Of a DNA stretch of 64,000 nucleotides, positions 63,101 through 64,000 are shown piece after piece (the stretch's first letter is position 1; every line of letters starts with the position of its first letter). The notes under the pieces were generated by a model. The model saw nothing but the letters and a program-made list of their open reading frames with translations. It did no database searches and had not been told where the DNA came from. Source of the stretch: Natronomonas marina (GTDB lineage Archaea > Halobacteriota > Halobacteria > Halobacteriales > Haloarculaceae); contig NZ_CP101154.1 in the NCBI RefSeq assembly GCF_024298905.1, positions 496,001 through 560,000 of the forward strand. Reading direction: 5' to 3'. The translations under genes were made by a program, and so were the position numbers.

Positions 63101-63994
63101 TCAGACGCGGCGAGCGACCGCCTCGCCTGCCAGGGGCGCCGCGAGGACGCCCGCTAGCACCACGCCCATCGACAGGAAGGCGACGTGTGGGGCCGGTTCG
63201 AGGGCGTAGACGACGCCGAACAGGACGCCGAAGGCCGCCCCGACGCCGGCGGAAACGGCGCCGCCCCCTCGCGTGGTCGCCTCGCGGACGACGGCGTCGC
63301 CGACGACGCCCCAGGCGATGCGGGCGCCCAGCGCGGCGCCCAGCGCGGCCATCGTGTCGAAGTTGTACTCGCCGACGACCGGGCCCAGCAGGGCGGCAGC
63401 GACAGCCAGCATCAGAGCGCGACCGGGGTTCGAACCGCGGCCACAGAGCCGGTAGACGACCGCCAGGAAGGCCGCGCCGACGGCGGCGCCGACGACCACG
63501 TCGACGAGGTAGTGGACCCCGAGGACGACCCGCGTGAGCGCGACGACGACGGTGACGGCGGCCGCGGTGACGTAGGCGCGGCGGGTCCCGACGACGAGCG
63601 CTAGCCCCCCGTAGACGGCCGCCGTCCCGAGGGCGTGGCCGCTCGGGAAGCCGAAGCCCGTGCCGGTGGCCGCGGCGACGTACAGCGAGTCCACGGCCTC
63701 CGGCACCGCGGCGGGAGCGGTCGCGGTGCCGGCACCCGGCGGACGCGGACGGGCCAGCCACTCCTTCAGCGTGGTCACGAGCGCGTTCGCGCCGAGACCG
63801 AGCGCGACGACGAAGGCGGCCCGGCGGCGGCCGAGCGCCACGGGTGCGGGAAGCGCCCCGCCGAACCAGTACAGCAGCCCGACGAGGCCGAAGAGGAACC
63901 AGACGTCGCCGAGTTGGGTCAGGAGGGCGGCCGCGACGACGACGGCCTCGGGCAGCGCCTCGACGGCGGCGAGTTCGCCGACGCCGCGGCTCAT
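63101..63994 (-). CDS. PAP2-family membrane phosphatase
   Basis: A 297-residue integral membrane phosphatase of the PAP2 type, with six or more helices. Motif 1 is KEWLARPRP (77-85), motif 2 GFPSGH (115-120) and motif 3 RVVLGVHYLVD (155-165), which together form the active site. It may remove phosphate from lipid or isoprenoid phosphates. The gene is complete and starts six bases from the window end. Confidence 0.9.
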   Translation of the reverse strand: MSRGVGELAAVEALPEAVVVAAALLTQLGDVWFLFGLVGLLYWFGGALPAPVALGRRRAAFVVALGLGANALVTTLKEWLARPRPPGAGTATAPAAVPEAVDSLYVAAATGTGFGFPSGHALGTAAVYGGLALVVGTRRAYVTAAAVTVVVALTRVVLGVHYLVDVVVGAAVGAAFLAVVYRLCGRGSNPGRALMLAVAAALLGPVVGEYNFDTMAALGAALGARIAWGVVGDAVVREATTRGGGAVSAGVGAAFGVLFGVVYALEPAPHVAFLSMGVVLAGVLAAPLAGEAVARRV

Positions 63995-64000
63995 CGGCTC

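Noticed and set aside
63415-63445. A T-loop-like GGGTTCGAACC, hinting at a tRNA
   Set aside because: It lies inside the PAP2 coding region and I could not fold a cloverleaf around it.

Overview
This window reads as chromosome from a halophilic archaeon (class Halobacteria). The DNA is GC-rich, the predicted proteins are strongly acidic (many Asp/Glu, few Lys), exported proteins carry Tat twin-arginine signals and lipoboxes, promoters look like archaeal TATA boxes about 25-35 bases ahead of start codons, and many marker genes are archaeal: A-type ATP synthase, aRF1, L40e, CTP-dependent riboflavin kinase, Taw1, Tsr3, an ACT-domain regulator and an lrp-glnA pair. No species can be named from the sequence alone. 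There is no CRISPR array, no rRNA, no convincing tRNA and no intact transposase.

Layout. 1-2602: an ABC exporter (ATPase cut by the window edge, plus permease) followed upstream by a Tat lipoprotein. 2641-6371: ribonuclease Z, branched-chain aminotransferase, a small acidic protein, and the riboflavin genes ribB and ribK. 6718-12285: an exported trypsin-like protease, Taw1, a tandem pair of haloarchaeal-specific regulator-like paralogues, arginyl-tRNA synthetase and three tiny membrane proteins. 12413-13654: aRF1. 13655-16400: an AT-richer island with a Tat lipoprotein, a cysteine-rich second trypsin-like protein, a gene remnant and an IS200/IS605-like hairpin. 16409-18265: a zinc-ribbon protein and a wax-ester-synthase/DGAT-like acyltransferase. 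18488-27935: the complete A-ATP synthase operon H-I-K-E-C-F-A-B-(RecA/KaiC-like protein)-D. 28084-31707: a methyltransferase, a type IV pilin-like protein, and a divergent pair made of a secreted protein and a membrane-anchored winged-helix regulator. 31855-35444: electron transfer flavoprotein, a prenyl synthase and PRPP synthetase. 35445-41428: RPA12-like zinc ribbon, exported gluzincin metalloprotease, isoleucyl-tRNA synthetase and ACT-domain regulator. 41761-49771: aldehyde ferredoxin oxidoreductase, a cation antiporter with TrkA domains, a metallo-beta-lactamase-fold protein, an HTH protein, seryl-tRNA synthetase, an NTF2-like protein and Tsr3. 49839-54764: o-succinylbenzoate synthase-like enzyme, L40e, a hydrolase/histidine kinase pair, DUF5786-like protein, DUF99 protein and a family 4 uracil-DNA glycosylase. 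54769-57611: phosphonate-type ABC importer (phnDCE). 57898-61542: hisH, a pilin, a 37-residue protein behind a palindrome, and the divergent lrp/glnA pair. 61792-63994: a lipoprotein, Hsp20 and a PAP2 phosphatase.

Most of the window is core metabolism and information processing. The parts worth a second look are the AT-rich island, the strings of very small membrane proteins, the membrane-tethered regulator module, the extra RecA/KaiC-like gene inside the ATP synthase operon, and several translationally coupled pairs joined by GTGA overlaps. I did not find a clear defence system or a clearly new multi-gene system.
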